20,467 bases of DNA from a virus, in IMG/VR virus record IMGVR_UViG_3300009370_000211, positions 1-20,467 of that record. The stretch is one strand, 5' to 3'. The notes under the pieces are model-generated. The model was not told where the DNA came from. It saw only the letters and a program-made list of their open reading frames with translations, and did not search any database. Both the position numbers and the translations under genes were made by a program. Within the stretch, counting starts at the first letter, position 1. The number at the start of each line of letters is the position of its first letter. Positions 13,535-20,467 of the stretch are shown in pieces.

Positions 13535-14538
13535 GTACACTAAAAGTAAACGAACTACGACACCTCAGTAATTCAGGTACAGCAAACGTAGTGCTTGAAT
13601 CCAACGCAACTACAAACCTACAGGCTACCAGCACATTAGGATTAACAGTAAACGGCACACTCACTGTCTCAGGAGTAGCTACCTTCAACGGTAATATGGT
13701 CGTAGGTAATGCATCTACAGACACACTTACCTTAACCTCTACCGTTAGTGGCTCCGCAAACTACTCAGGGTTTACTGGTGAGATACGGATGTACGCAGGC
13801 AATGCGGCAGGAGATTCTCCTCCTGCAGGATGGTTGTACTGTAACGGTGATACAATAAATCAGACATCTGGTACCAGTCCAGATCATCATAACTCAGACG
13901 GCACAGGTAATGACTATCAACCACTCTACAACCTTCTCAAGGCATCCGCAGACTGGGGTAATACAGGTTCCTTAACATGGGGAACAAATAATGTAAAGGT
14001 TCCAGACTTCAGGTCAAGGTCTCCCATAGGCGTACACACAGGTGCATCTAGTAGTATTGCTTCGGGGCTGACATCACGCACACTGAGTGACACTGCAGGG
14101 ACAGAGACACACACAATGACTACGGCTGAGATGCCAACGCATAATCATACAGTTACTGCGGCTTCTGCAAACACAGGTATTACTATCAATAGCCATACTC
14201 ATAGTTATGCTCATACTCATACTGGAACTACAAATACTACAGGTAGTCATACTCATAATATTTCTGGAAGAACATCTACTATTTCCTATAACTCTTATGG
14301 TAAACAAACTTATGTAGAGTACGGGGCCGCCGCTCAAAATGATACTACAGATAGTGGTGGCAGTCACTCCCACACAACGTCTACCAATTCACAAAATACT
14401 ACTACTACAGGTGGGACTGTAGCTACTATTTCAGATTCTGGACATACTCATAGTATGACCTGTGCAAATACAGGTAGTGGAAATGCACACACTATCTTAT
14501 CTCCTGTAATTGCAGTACACTACATTATAAAAGTTTGA
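13531..14538 (+). CDS. Collar-domain tail fibre with His-rich metal-binding tip
   Basis: The protein is 335 residues. The N-terminus (MSTLKVNELRHLSNSGTANV, then LTVNGTLTVSGVATFNGN) is a fibre stalk. Residues 83-168 form a phage tail collar domain (PF07484 type): GEIRMYAG...PPAGWLYCNG...YQPLYNLL...VPDFRSRSPIGV. The C-terminal part is Ser/Thr/Asn-rich with six HxH pairs at 204/206, 222/224, 228/230, 240/242, 279/281 and 305/307. It ends GSGNAHTILSPVIAVHYIIKV, the usual end of this family. In T4 fibres, stacked HxH sites in a trimer bind iron; the same is likely here. It starts by ATGA overlap with the basic peptide. Confidence 0.8.
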   Translation: MSTLKVNELRHLSNSGTANVVLESNATTNLQATSTLGLTVNGTLTVSGVATFNGNMVVGNASTDTLTLTSTVSGSANYSGFTGEIRMYAGNAAGDSPPAGWLYCNGDTINQTSGTSPDHHNSDGTGNDYQPLYNLLKASADWGNTGSLTWGTNNVKVPDFRSRSPIGVHTGASSSIASGLTSRTLSDTAGTETHTMTTAEMPTHNHTVTAASANTGITINSHTHSYAHTHTGTTNTTGSHTHNISGRTSTISYNSYGKQTYVEYGAAAQNDTTDSGGSHSHTTSTNSQNTTTTGGTVATISDSGHTHSMTCANTGSGNAHTILSPVIAVHYIIKV

Positions 14539-14541
14539 TGA

Positions 14542-17500
14542 ATGGGATTAGAAAGACAAACAGACTTTACAGGGGGGCTGAACACAAGGATACCAGCACA
14601 CAAGTTGCCGGAGAACATGGTGCAGGCGGCAAAGAATGTAGACTTCTCACACGGAGATATACGCCCTGACACTGGTATAGGGGGAGATGGTGGAGGTCAG
14701 AAATTCTTCTATGAAAAAGGTGCATCATGGGTAGGCACTGACGTAGCTAATGCCTATGATATCCTCACAATAGATGCAGGCGTTACTACCATTGAAGCAA
14801 ACCCCACAACAAACCTAGGTAACCCCCTTACAATTCAAGATACAGGCACCTACCAAGTAGGCGTACAACTTACCTTCACAGTCAATGCCTCTACTGATGT
14901 AGTTACTACAAGCGCAAACCATAGCCTAGCTGTTAATGATACTGTAACACTTACTACTTCAGCAAGTGACCTCCCTGCAGGGTTAGCAGTAGATACCACA
15001 TACTATGTAAAAACAACTCCTGCCGCTAACACACTTACACTATCCGCAACAGAGGGCGGAGGTGTTATAGATATTACAGACACAGGATCAGGCACCCACA
15101 CACTCACTTCAGTAGCCTCAGTTATTGTCAACGATACAGAACTAAACCTAGGCTCCGTAAACTCATTCGTTGAATATAATGATGACCTGTACATGGGGCG
15201 CAACACGTTCCAGTTTGTAGCAACCACAGTTAATGCAGGGTCAACCATAACTATGGCGGCGGCAGATGTCGCAAAGATTTTAGTCTCCGATAGTTTCATA
15301 GGCACAGGCATTGCGGCAGATGCAGTTGTAGAAAGCATAAACTATGGTACAAACATAGTAACGATGAATAAGCCTAATACAGCATCAGGCTCCAGCATAT
15401 CTGTAACTGTTAATGCATCTCCTGCAAGAATTATAGATGGTATTCTTACCAAGATTTTTCCATTAGAAGTACCTAAGCCAGAGCCTCTTGATGTAACAGT
15501 ATCACAGGTAGCTGGAACCAATACAGAACGTGCTCTAGGACATTCCGTTAAGTTCCTGACTGAGAATTATCCTATTCCTATTCAGTACGGTATAGCTAGG
15601 TTTGATGATGCATCTGGTGCAGAGGGAGGGATATCAGACCTTTCACCTATAGCACAGTCTCAGGCAAACGTAGCATCTGACTCTACACATACCAGCGTCC
15701 CCTTAATGGTTAAATACAGGATAGAGAAGCAGGACGCTAACTCAGAACACTACGGTAAGTTTGCACTGTACCGTGTAGGCGGAACATCCGCAGTAATTAA
15801 GAAGGTACAAGATGTTTATCTCACATCACAATCTGATGGGTCTCCTCTATCTGTAACAGTAACAGGAGGCTCCATCGATCCATCCATTACTGTAACTGGC
15901 TTACCAACAGGCGCAGAGTGGAAGGTCAAGTGGTTTGGATATGGTGCATCAGGTGCACACAGAAAGTATCATTCAGGTGGAATTGATAGTATTACCATAG
16001 GAGGAACAGTTACAGGATATAGTAGCGCACCAACAGTAACAATGACTGCTCCACCTAGTCCGGGGAAAACAGCTACAGCCAAAGCAGTAATAACAGGCGA
16101 GTCTCTAACTAATATAATAATTACAGATAAAGGTAGTGGCTACACATCTCCACCTACTGTTACTATTTCTGGTAGTGCCACAGGGACAGCCGTAATAGAA
16201 TCAGTGTCTGCACAGGGTGAGACAACACTACTTACAACATCTAGTGCTATTGACTTATATGGATCAAATGCAGATCATGGAGTCGATTTACACTTTATGG
16301 TTAAGTTTACGTCAGAAGATGTAAGTGCAGTATCAGGCGCACCATACAGCGATGATACGAGGGAGTACCTATTTGCCAGTACTAATATACAAGGGACAAC
16401 CGTTACAGGTGACAATACTGCAGGCACTCATGCAGGGTGCGGCACGTTTATAGACTTCACACCACCACGTGCCCTGATAGAGATAGAACCTATACAAGAC
16501 CCCACAAAGATACCATACAACCTGAAGCACATGACTGAATTTAATAACTTCTTTATGGGGGCAGTGGATACTCGTCTCTATATCAGTAACTATGCAAAGC
16601 CTAATAACTTTGCTATAGACGGATACCTAGACTTTGATGGACAGATTACAGGTCTTGTATCACGTGGAGGTGAGGCAGTCGTGTTCACAGAATTTGGTGT
16701 GTATCGTGTATATGGTAATGCACATAATGAAATGAGAAAGGTACAGGTACCTACAGTGCATGGTGTACCAGAAGGTGGTCATAATGCGATAACTAAGATT
16801 AAGGATTCTGTTATCTACGTCTCACACTCTGGTATCTGTCTCTTTGACGGTAGGGCAGTTACAGTACTAACAGATGATCTTGTGGAAACCTTTGCTCCTC
16901 CTAGTAGTAACATCTCAGAGAATATAGGCGGTGTGGTAGATGACGTATACTATTTACTATCCAGCGGTAATGATGGATGGAAGGTGGATATGAGGCAGAG
17001 TCTTAAATTATGCAACTCAACCAGCAGGGCATCCAACTTCCACTATAGGGGAGTAAACAATAGATTGTACTCAGAGGCAGGATATGTAGGTGGATCAACT
17101 ACTGACAATAAATATTCATTTACAACAAGAGACTTTTCTGGTGGAAATATCAACGCAGAAAAGGCATACTATACTGTATATGTTACAGGATCAGACTTTT
17201 CTGGTACAGTAAATATATTATGTGATGCAATACAGGTTGACACATTTACTTTCTCAGCACCTATTGCTGAGTTTAACAGGGCACTTTCATTATCAATTGC
17301 AAGGGTAGCAAACAAGGCCAGCGTAGAGTTTGAGGACTGCACAGGTAAGATATCTTCTGTGTCAATTAAGTTTGATGAGTTGGCAGAACTGCAAAAAAAG
17401 AGATTTAATTCAGTAACATTAACGTACACAGGCACTCCTGATATCATTGTTAAGGTAGATGGGGTTGAAAAAATATCATCTGTTACTTTATCAAACCCGG

Positions 17501-17631
17501 GCACTGGTAATACAGGAACTGCCACACTGTTCTTCCCTGCAATGACAGAAGGATACTTACCTCACGTTATTGCAGATGAAACAGAGACAAGCAGGGTCTC
17601 TGGTTATGTCTTTGATGAGGAGGTTATCTAA
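14542..17631 (+). CDS. Nozzle-like tail protein with inserted beta domains
   Basis: The protein is 1029 residues. The N-terminus (TDFTGGLNTRIPAHKLPENM, then AAKNVDFSHGDIRPDTG) and core (about 655-785: HMTEFNNFFMGAVDTRLYIS, then YLDFDGQITGLVSRGGEAVV and SHSGICLFDGRAVTVL) match a family of phage tail hub or nozzle proteins like the P22 gp10 / T7 gp12 group, from memory and at low identity. Extra segments are a TTYYV-type beta domain (110-190), a GTGI-type domain (224-290), a GSGYTSPPTV-type domain (484-556), and two C-terminal beta modules (about 872-950 and 955-1020). The last resembles the protein at 17810. It begins three bases after the collar fibre stop and ends in TAATG. Confidence 0.6.
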   Translation: MGLERQTDFTGGLNTRIPAHKLPENMVQAAKNVDFSHGDIRPDTGIGGDGGGQKFFYEKGASWVGTDVANAYDILTIDAGVTTIEANPTTNLGNPLTIQDTGTYQVGVQLTFTVNASTDVVTTSANHSLAVNDTVTLTTSASDLPAGLAVDTTYYVKTTPAANTLTLSATEGGGVIDITDTGSGTHTLTSVASVIVNDTELNLGSVNSFVEYNDDLYMGRNTFQFVATTVNAGSTITMAAADVAKILVSDSFIGTGIAADAVVESINYGTNIVTMNKPNTASGSSISVTVNASPARIIDGILTKIFPLEVPKPEPLDVTVSQVAGTNTERALGHSVKFLTENYPIPIQYGIARFDDASGAEGGISDLSPIAQSQANVASDSTHTSVPLMVKYRIEKQDANSEHYGKFALYRVGGTSAVIKKVQDVYLTSQSDGSPLSVTVTGGSIDPSITVTGLPTGAEWKVKWFGYGASGAHRKYHSGGIDSITIGGTVTGYSSAPTVTMTAPPSPGKTATAKAVITGESLTNIIITDKGSGYTSPPTVTISGSATGTAVIESVSAQGETTLLTTSSAIDLYGSNADHGVDLHFMVKFTSEDVSAVSGAPYSDDTREYLFASTNIQGTTVTGDNTAGTHAGCGTFIDFTPPRALIEIEPIQDPTKIPYNLKHMTEFNNFFMGAVDTRLYISNYAKPNNFAIDGYLDFDGQITGLVSRGGEAVVFTEFGVYRVYGNAHNEMRKVQVPTVHGVPEGGHNAITKIKDSVIYVSHSGICLFDGRAVTVLTDDLVETFAPPSSNISENIGGVVDDVYYLLSSGNDGWKVDMRQSLKLCNSTSRASNFHYRGVNNRLYSEAGYVGGSTTDNKYSFTTRDFSGGNINAEKAYYTVYVTGSDFSGTVNILCDAIQVDTFTFSAPIAEFNRALSLSIARVANKASVEFEDCTGKISSVSIKFDELAELQKKRFNSVTLTYTGTPDIIVKVDGVEKISSVTLSNPGTGNTGTATLFFPAMTEGYLPHVIADETETSRVSGYVFDEEVI
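14869..15111 (+). repeat. TTYYV-type beta domain in nozzle protein
   Basis: Residues 110-190 read FTVNASTDVVTTSANHSLAV, then LPAGLAVDTTYYVKTTPAAN and LTLSATEGG. The pattern (HxL..GD.V.L, LP.GL...TYYV, .NTL.LS.T) is a common add-on domain of phage virion proteins, distantly like the HGY-type domains at the start of the window. Confidence 0.5.
15211..15411 (+). repeat. GTGI-type beta domain, copy B (in nozzle protein)
   Basis: Residues 224-290 contain STITMAAADV, FIGTGIAADAVVESINYGTN, and TASGSSISVTV. This parallels the domain at 3588-3776 in the repeat fibre, including GTGI, the ESIN/ISIN strand and the GSS(V/I)S(L/V)T end. Confidence 0.6.
15991..16209 (+). repeat. GxGY-type beta repeats in nozzle protein
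   Basis: Residues 484-556 carry two related strands, GGTVTGYSSAPTVTMTAPPS and KGSGYTSPPTVTISGSATGT. The 'GxGYxxxPTVTIxG' motif is frequent in phage virion proteins and here interrupts the nozzle-like core. Confidence 0.6.
17404..17613 (+). repeat. C-terminal beta module of nozzle protein
   Basis: Residues 955-1024 read FNSVTLTYTGTPDIIVKVDG, then ATLFFPAMTEGYLPHVIADE. It parallels residues 7-76 of the protein at 17810 (FQSVLLEYLSKPTIKVTIDG ... LPAGSHGYVAQMEAD) and later modules there. Confidence 0.65.
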
Positions 17632-17813
17632 TGGCAAAGACACCGCAGATGGGGGCAACTGAGGCGGATGTTTATTTTGATGTAGAGGATGAAGTAGTCA
17701 GGGATACCCTAAGACAGATATTTGATAACCTGAGAGACTTACGCAAGGAAAATATTGCCTTAGCCAAGAGGGTGGAAATACTAGAGAATGAGAAGGATAC
17801 GGACTTACTATGA
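17631..17813 (+). CDS. Coiled-coil microprotein (60 aa)
   Basis: The protein starts MAKTPQMGATEADVYFDVED. From about residue 22 it is a heptad helix, VRDTLRQIFDNLRDLRKENI then ALAKRVEILENEKD. It is probably a small trimeric or dimeric coiled coil. It starts in TAATG with a GGAGG just upstream inside the nozzle gene, and its end overlaps the next start by four bases. It separates two genes whose products share a beta module, so it may be part of the same tail-tip complex. No family is recognised. Confidence 0.65.
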   Translation: MAKTPQMGATEADVYFDVEDEVVRDTLRQIFDNLRDLRKENIALAKRVEILENEKDTDLL

Positions 17814-18613
17814 TAAAAGACAGGAAGGTATTCCAGTCAGTACTACTAGAGTACTTAAGCAAACCAACAATCAAGGTAACCATTGACGGTTCTCATGTTT
17901 TAACTGCGACAGGTAAGACACTACCTAACCACTCAGTACGGCAGACTAGACGAGTCTCACTTCCTGCGGGCTCACATGGTTATGTGGCACAGATGGAAGC
18001 AGATATTACAGATGTAACACGGCATCAGTTTGAGGGAGTATCAGAGGCACAGTATAGGGAGAATACTTTATTTCACTATTACGAGATCACGTTTCTTCAA
18101 GGGCTACAGATTAAGATGTTTATAGATGAGGTAGCAGTAAAGCCAAATGGTAATTTAGATAAGGTGGTTTCCTTGAAGCCTAGGTCTGGCAGGAAACAGG
18201 ACACAGTCAAGGTATACTTTCCTCCGCTCTCATACGGATATATACCGCACATTGAACAGGTCATATCATCTGCACAAAAGGGGCAGATACTGGCATCTAG
18301 GGCAGTGGCTCTGCCAGTTAAGTTTTATAAGGGACTCAAGAACCATGCAGAGTATCAGGCAACTTATCAAGGTAATGTTAAACTTGCTATCTATATGGAT
18401 GGTGAGGAGCTAATGAATGAGTGGTTACCAGAAATACAGATACCACAGGATGGCGGATACAAGACACACAAGGATTATTTACCAGCTAATTCTGCAGGAC
18501 AGGTACTACAGTGGGTGCAGACAGATGGCGATGGAGATATAGCATTATTTGAAACAGATCAGACTCTATTAGACATGGAGCAACCACAGCAACAAACACC
18601 ACAGGGACAGTAA
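17810..18613 (+). CDS. Tail protein of three beta modules related to nozzle C-terminus
   Basis: The protein is 267 residues. There are three modules at about 7-76, 87-166 and 175-251. Each has the order 'Y(x)n-[IV]K[VML].[IM]D[GE]', a polar middle, and a 'P....GY/GQ' turn before a last strand. Examples are IKVTIDGSHVLTATGK, IKMFIDEVAVKPNG and VKLAIYMDGEELMNE; PAGSHGYVAQ, PPLSYGYIPH and PANSAGQVLQ. The same module ends the nozzle-like protein (17404-17613). The C-terminus is Gln-rich and disordered (MEQPQQQTPQGQ). AAGGA lies upstream and it overlaps the coiled-coil gene by four bases. It is probably a tail structural protein stacked on the nozzle; the function is inferred. Confidence 0.6.
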   Translation: MIKDRKVFQSVLLEYLSKPTIKVTIDGSHVLTATGKTLPNHSVRQTRRVSLPAGSHGYVAQMEADITDVTRHQFEGVSEAQYRENTLFHYYEITFLQGLQIKMFIDEVAVKPNGNLDKVVSLKPRSGRKQDTVKVYFPPLSYGYIPHIEQVISSAQKGQILASRAVALPVKFYKGLKNHAEYQATYQGNVKLAIYMDGEELMNEWLPEIQIPQDGGYKTHKDYLPANSAGQVLQWVQTDGDGDIALFETDQTLLDMEQPQQQTPQGQ

Positions 18614-18614
18614 T

Positions 18615-20467
18615 ATGGCAATGATGAAAAGAGAACCCGGTTTAATGGGATTAGCAAAACAAAAAGCTAAAAGACAAGGGATGTATCAAGTTCCTAAACG
18701 ATACCAGCCACAGGGTGGTGAAGAAGAATATCCAGTATTTGCAACTCAAAAAGAAATAGATTTGATTAGGCAACAAACTGGAAGTAAAGGAACACCTACT
18801 CCTTTTGGGATAATGAGTCTCCAACCTCCCGGTGGTTTTAGTGGTGGTGCTAGAGAAGGTAAATATGGAGGAGGACGGACTGCGGCAGATGGTGGTCAGT
18901 TTGGTGATTCATATGGGCCGGGTAGAGATAGGAGGGAGGACGCAATTAGTCGTCCAAAACCAAAAGCAAAGAAGAAGGATAAGTACAAGATTGGTTATGA
19001 TAACAATAAAAGTCTATGGGAAAATATAAAGTCTATTAATATACCCGGATGGATAAAACAGGAGTGGGATAAATTAGATTTCAGTGGTAAGCCGTCTGGT
19101 AATTTAACAGATGCACAAAAAATGCAAGCAATCCAAAATAACCCAGATGCTCAACAACAGGTTATGGGTAGTCTAGGTGGCCCACAGGCGGCGGCGGCGG
19201 CGAAAGCATCAGCAAAAGAAGAAGCATATGAAAGAGATAGACAGGAGGATTATGAAAAAGGTCAGAGCCTGAGTAGACAAAGAGAAGAAGCAACCATAGG
19301 ACGTATGAAGGATGCCTCTGGTAAGTTTGAGGGAGAAGAAGGCTACGATCCAAAAACAGCAACAAGAGATATCACTGATTCTTTTGAAGGATATAAGCAA
19401 GAGACTAAAGAACTAACTAAAGGCTTTGGAGAAGATGTTAAAAAGCTAGGGGACTACCAAGGTAAGTTTGATACAATGGCAGGAGAGGCTAAAACCAGAG
19501 GTGATGAAGCTGAAACTGCATATACTGAAGCAGGAGAAACAGGTGCAGGAAAACTTGAGGGGGTAGGTGAAGAGGCTAGAGAAACCTTTGATGCAGGAGC
19601 AGAAGACGTAGGTACAGTCAAAGACCAGTTTGGTAAAGAAGGATTCCAAAAAGATATCAGAGGGATGTCTGAGCAGGCTTTAGACTCAGACTTAGGTCAA
19701 AGGGATGCAGAATTACTCAAGGGCCGTATGGAGGAGCAACGTATGGCAAGCACGAAGGGTAGTGAGGAAAAGCTACGGCGTGAACTGGCACAGTCTGGTG
19801 CATCTCCGTCAGAGATAGCCGCTAAGGTGGCACAGTTCCAGAGACAATCTGCGGCAGATCAGTCACAGGCAGGACGCTCTGAATCTCTCCAAGCAAATAT
19901 TCAAGGACGACAAATGGGCCAACAAAGTCTATCACAAGCCGCACAATTAAAGGGACAGGAAGCTGGTATGGCAGGCAAGCAGGCTGGACTGGCTGTACAA
20001 CAAGCACAACTAAAAGGTCAAGGATTAGCTATGGAGGGGCAAATGGCTCAGGCTGGTTCAGGCATGAGAATGCAGGGTATACAAGGTGGTGCCCAGTTAG
20101 GATTCCAAGGAGCAGATCAACAATCCTCAATGATGGGACAGGGTATAGGTGCAGTTCAAGCGGCTGGTGGTGCAAGACAACAACAGATGGGAGGTATTAG
20201 TGAACAAGCAGGCTACACGCAGTCACAGCTTGCTGATGTAGTAGCACAAGAAACTCAAGCATATCAGGAAGAACAGTCTCGTCTCACTAGATCGGCCCAA
20301 GGAACTCCAGATGATCCACGTTGGAGACCACCAGAAGCAACACCAGCAGTTGCACCAGCTACTGGTGATCTTCCACCCGGAACTACAGTTGCACCACCAC
20401 CACCCACAATGGTTGCAGGAGGCCCACCCGGTAGACCCGGTATGCAGGCTAGAACTGCAGGTGGAGG
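18615..20467 (+). CDS. Large Ala/Gln/Gly-rich coiled-coil virion protein, 3' end missing
   Basis: The frame is open from the ATG at 18615 to the window edge, 617 codons, with no stop. The N-terminus is basic (MAMMKREPGLMGLAKQKAKR), then Gly-rich linkers, a Trp-containing helix near 132-155 (SLWENIKSINIPGWIKQEWD), a five-alanine run (192-196, five GCG codons), and a long charged helical region to about residue 340. After that come Gln/Ala/Gly helices (KLRRELAQSGASPSEIAAKV; GKQAGLAVQQAQLKGQGLAM) and, from about 560, a Pro-rich segment. It is probably a virion protein that enters or spans the tail, such as an ejection protein or a tape-measure substitute; this is inference from composition and position after the nozzle genes. 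M3 or M4 could be the true start. Confidence 0.6.
   Translation, partial: MAMMKREPGLMGLAKQKAKRQGMYQVPKRYQPQGGEEEYPVFATQKEIDLIRQQTGSKGTPTPFGIMSLQPPGGFSGGAREGKYGGGRTAADGGQFGDSYGPGRDRREDAISRPKPKAKKKDKYKIGYDNNKSLWENIKSINIPGWIKQEWDKLDFSGKPSGNLTDAQKMQAIQNNPDAQQQVMGSLGGPQAAAAAKASAKEEAYERDRQEDYEKGQSLSRQREEATIGRMKDASGKFEGEEGYDPKTATRDITDSFEGYKQETKELTKGFGEDVKKLGDYQGKFDTMAGEAKTRGDEAETAYTEAGETGAGKLEGVGEEARETFDAGAEDVGTVKDQFGKEGFQKDIRGMSEQALDSDLGQRDAELLKGRMEEQRMASTKGSEEKLRRELAQSGASPSEIAAKVAQFQRQSAADQSQAGRSESLQANIQGRQMGQQSLSQAAQLKGQEAGMAGKQAGLAVQQAQLKGQGLAMEGQMAQAGSGMRMQGIQGGAQLGFQGADQQSSMMGQGIGAVQAAGGARQQQMGGISEQAGYTQSQLADVVAQETQAYQEEQSRLTRSAQGTPDDPRWRPPEATPAVAPATGDLPPGTTVAPPPPTMVAGGPPGRPGMQARTAGG

Noticed and set aside
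19162-19649. Minus-strand open frames opposite the coiled-coil virion gene
   Set aside because: They are shadows of Glu/Lys/Ala-rich coding sequence. The plus-strand frame from 18615 is open for over 1.8 kb in the direction of all other genes.

Overview
This window is a densely packed stretch of a tailed double-stranded DNA phage genome (Caudoviricetes). It covers late structural and lysis genes, all on the + strand, and no gap between genes exceeds about 20 bases. Several families look like those of uncultured marine phages, as recalled from knowledge of the families and not searched here: fibre proteins with SAKEWA-type repeats, NVTTVAGIS decapeptide arrays, a 'GNLTVNGTTTTIDTTN' fibre stalk, C1q-like tips and the tiny 'YMYANKPKVAKK' protein. 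A lipobox lipoprotein and a probable twin-arginine (Tat) signal on one lysin point to a Gram-negative host. A head-tail adaptor-like protein, a nozzle-like protein and no recognisable sheath, tube or classical tape measure fit a podovirus, but this is inference.

Layout. (1) 1-1833: the 3' end of an adaptor-like gene, two tiny basic proteins and a small virion protein. (2) 1833-4769: a large repeat fibre and a small conserved virion protein. (3) 4769-10790: a receptor-binding region of consecutive fibre or tip modules, each run closed by a small chaperone-like gene (7561-8109, 9596-9823, 10476-10790). Much of it is AT-richer than its surroundings and several genes have strong Shine-Dalgarno leaders. 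(4) 10787-13458: an elaborate lysis region with two different M15-family peptidases at its ends (one with an apparent Tat signal and a TTG start), a lipoprotein, several small membrane proteins including a two-helix holin candidate, and some unknown small proteins. (5) 13451-18613: a tiny basic protein, a collar-domain fibre with a histidine-rich tip, a 1029-residue nozzle-like protein, a coiled-coil microprotein, and a protein that continues the nozzle's C-terminal domain series. (6) 18615 to the end: a long Ala/Gln/Gly-rich coiled-coil protein, cut by the window edge, possibly an ejected internal virion protein.

How they work together. Adaptor and nozzle would build the short tail, and the fibres with their chaperones would handle host binding. 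The lysis region would release progeny. Many junctions are TAATG, TGATG or ATGA overlaps, which suggests translational coupling along long late transcripts. The most interesting signals are beta-domains shared among neighbouring unrelated virion proteins, repeat arrays whose protein sequence is kept while codons are scrambled, the Tat-type lysin paired with a second M15 lysin, and the serial fibre-chaperone cassettes. I saw no tRNA, CRISPR array, insertion sequence, integrase or reverse transcriptase.
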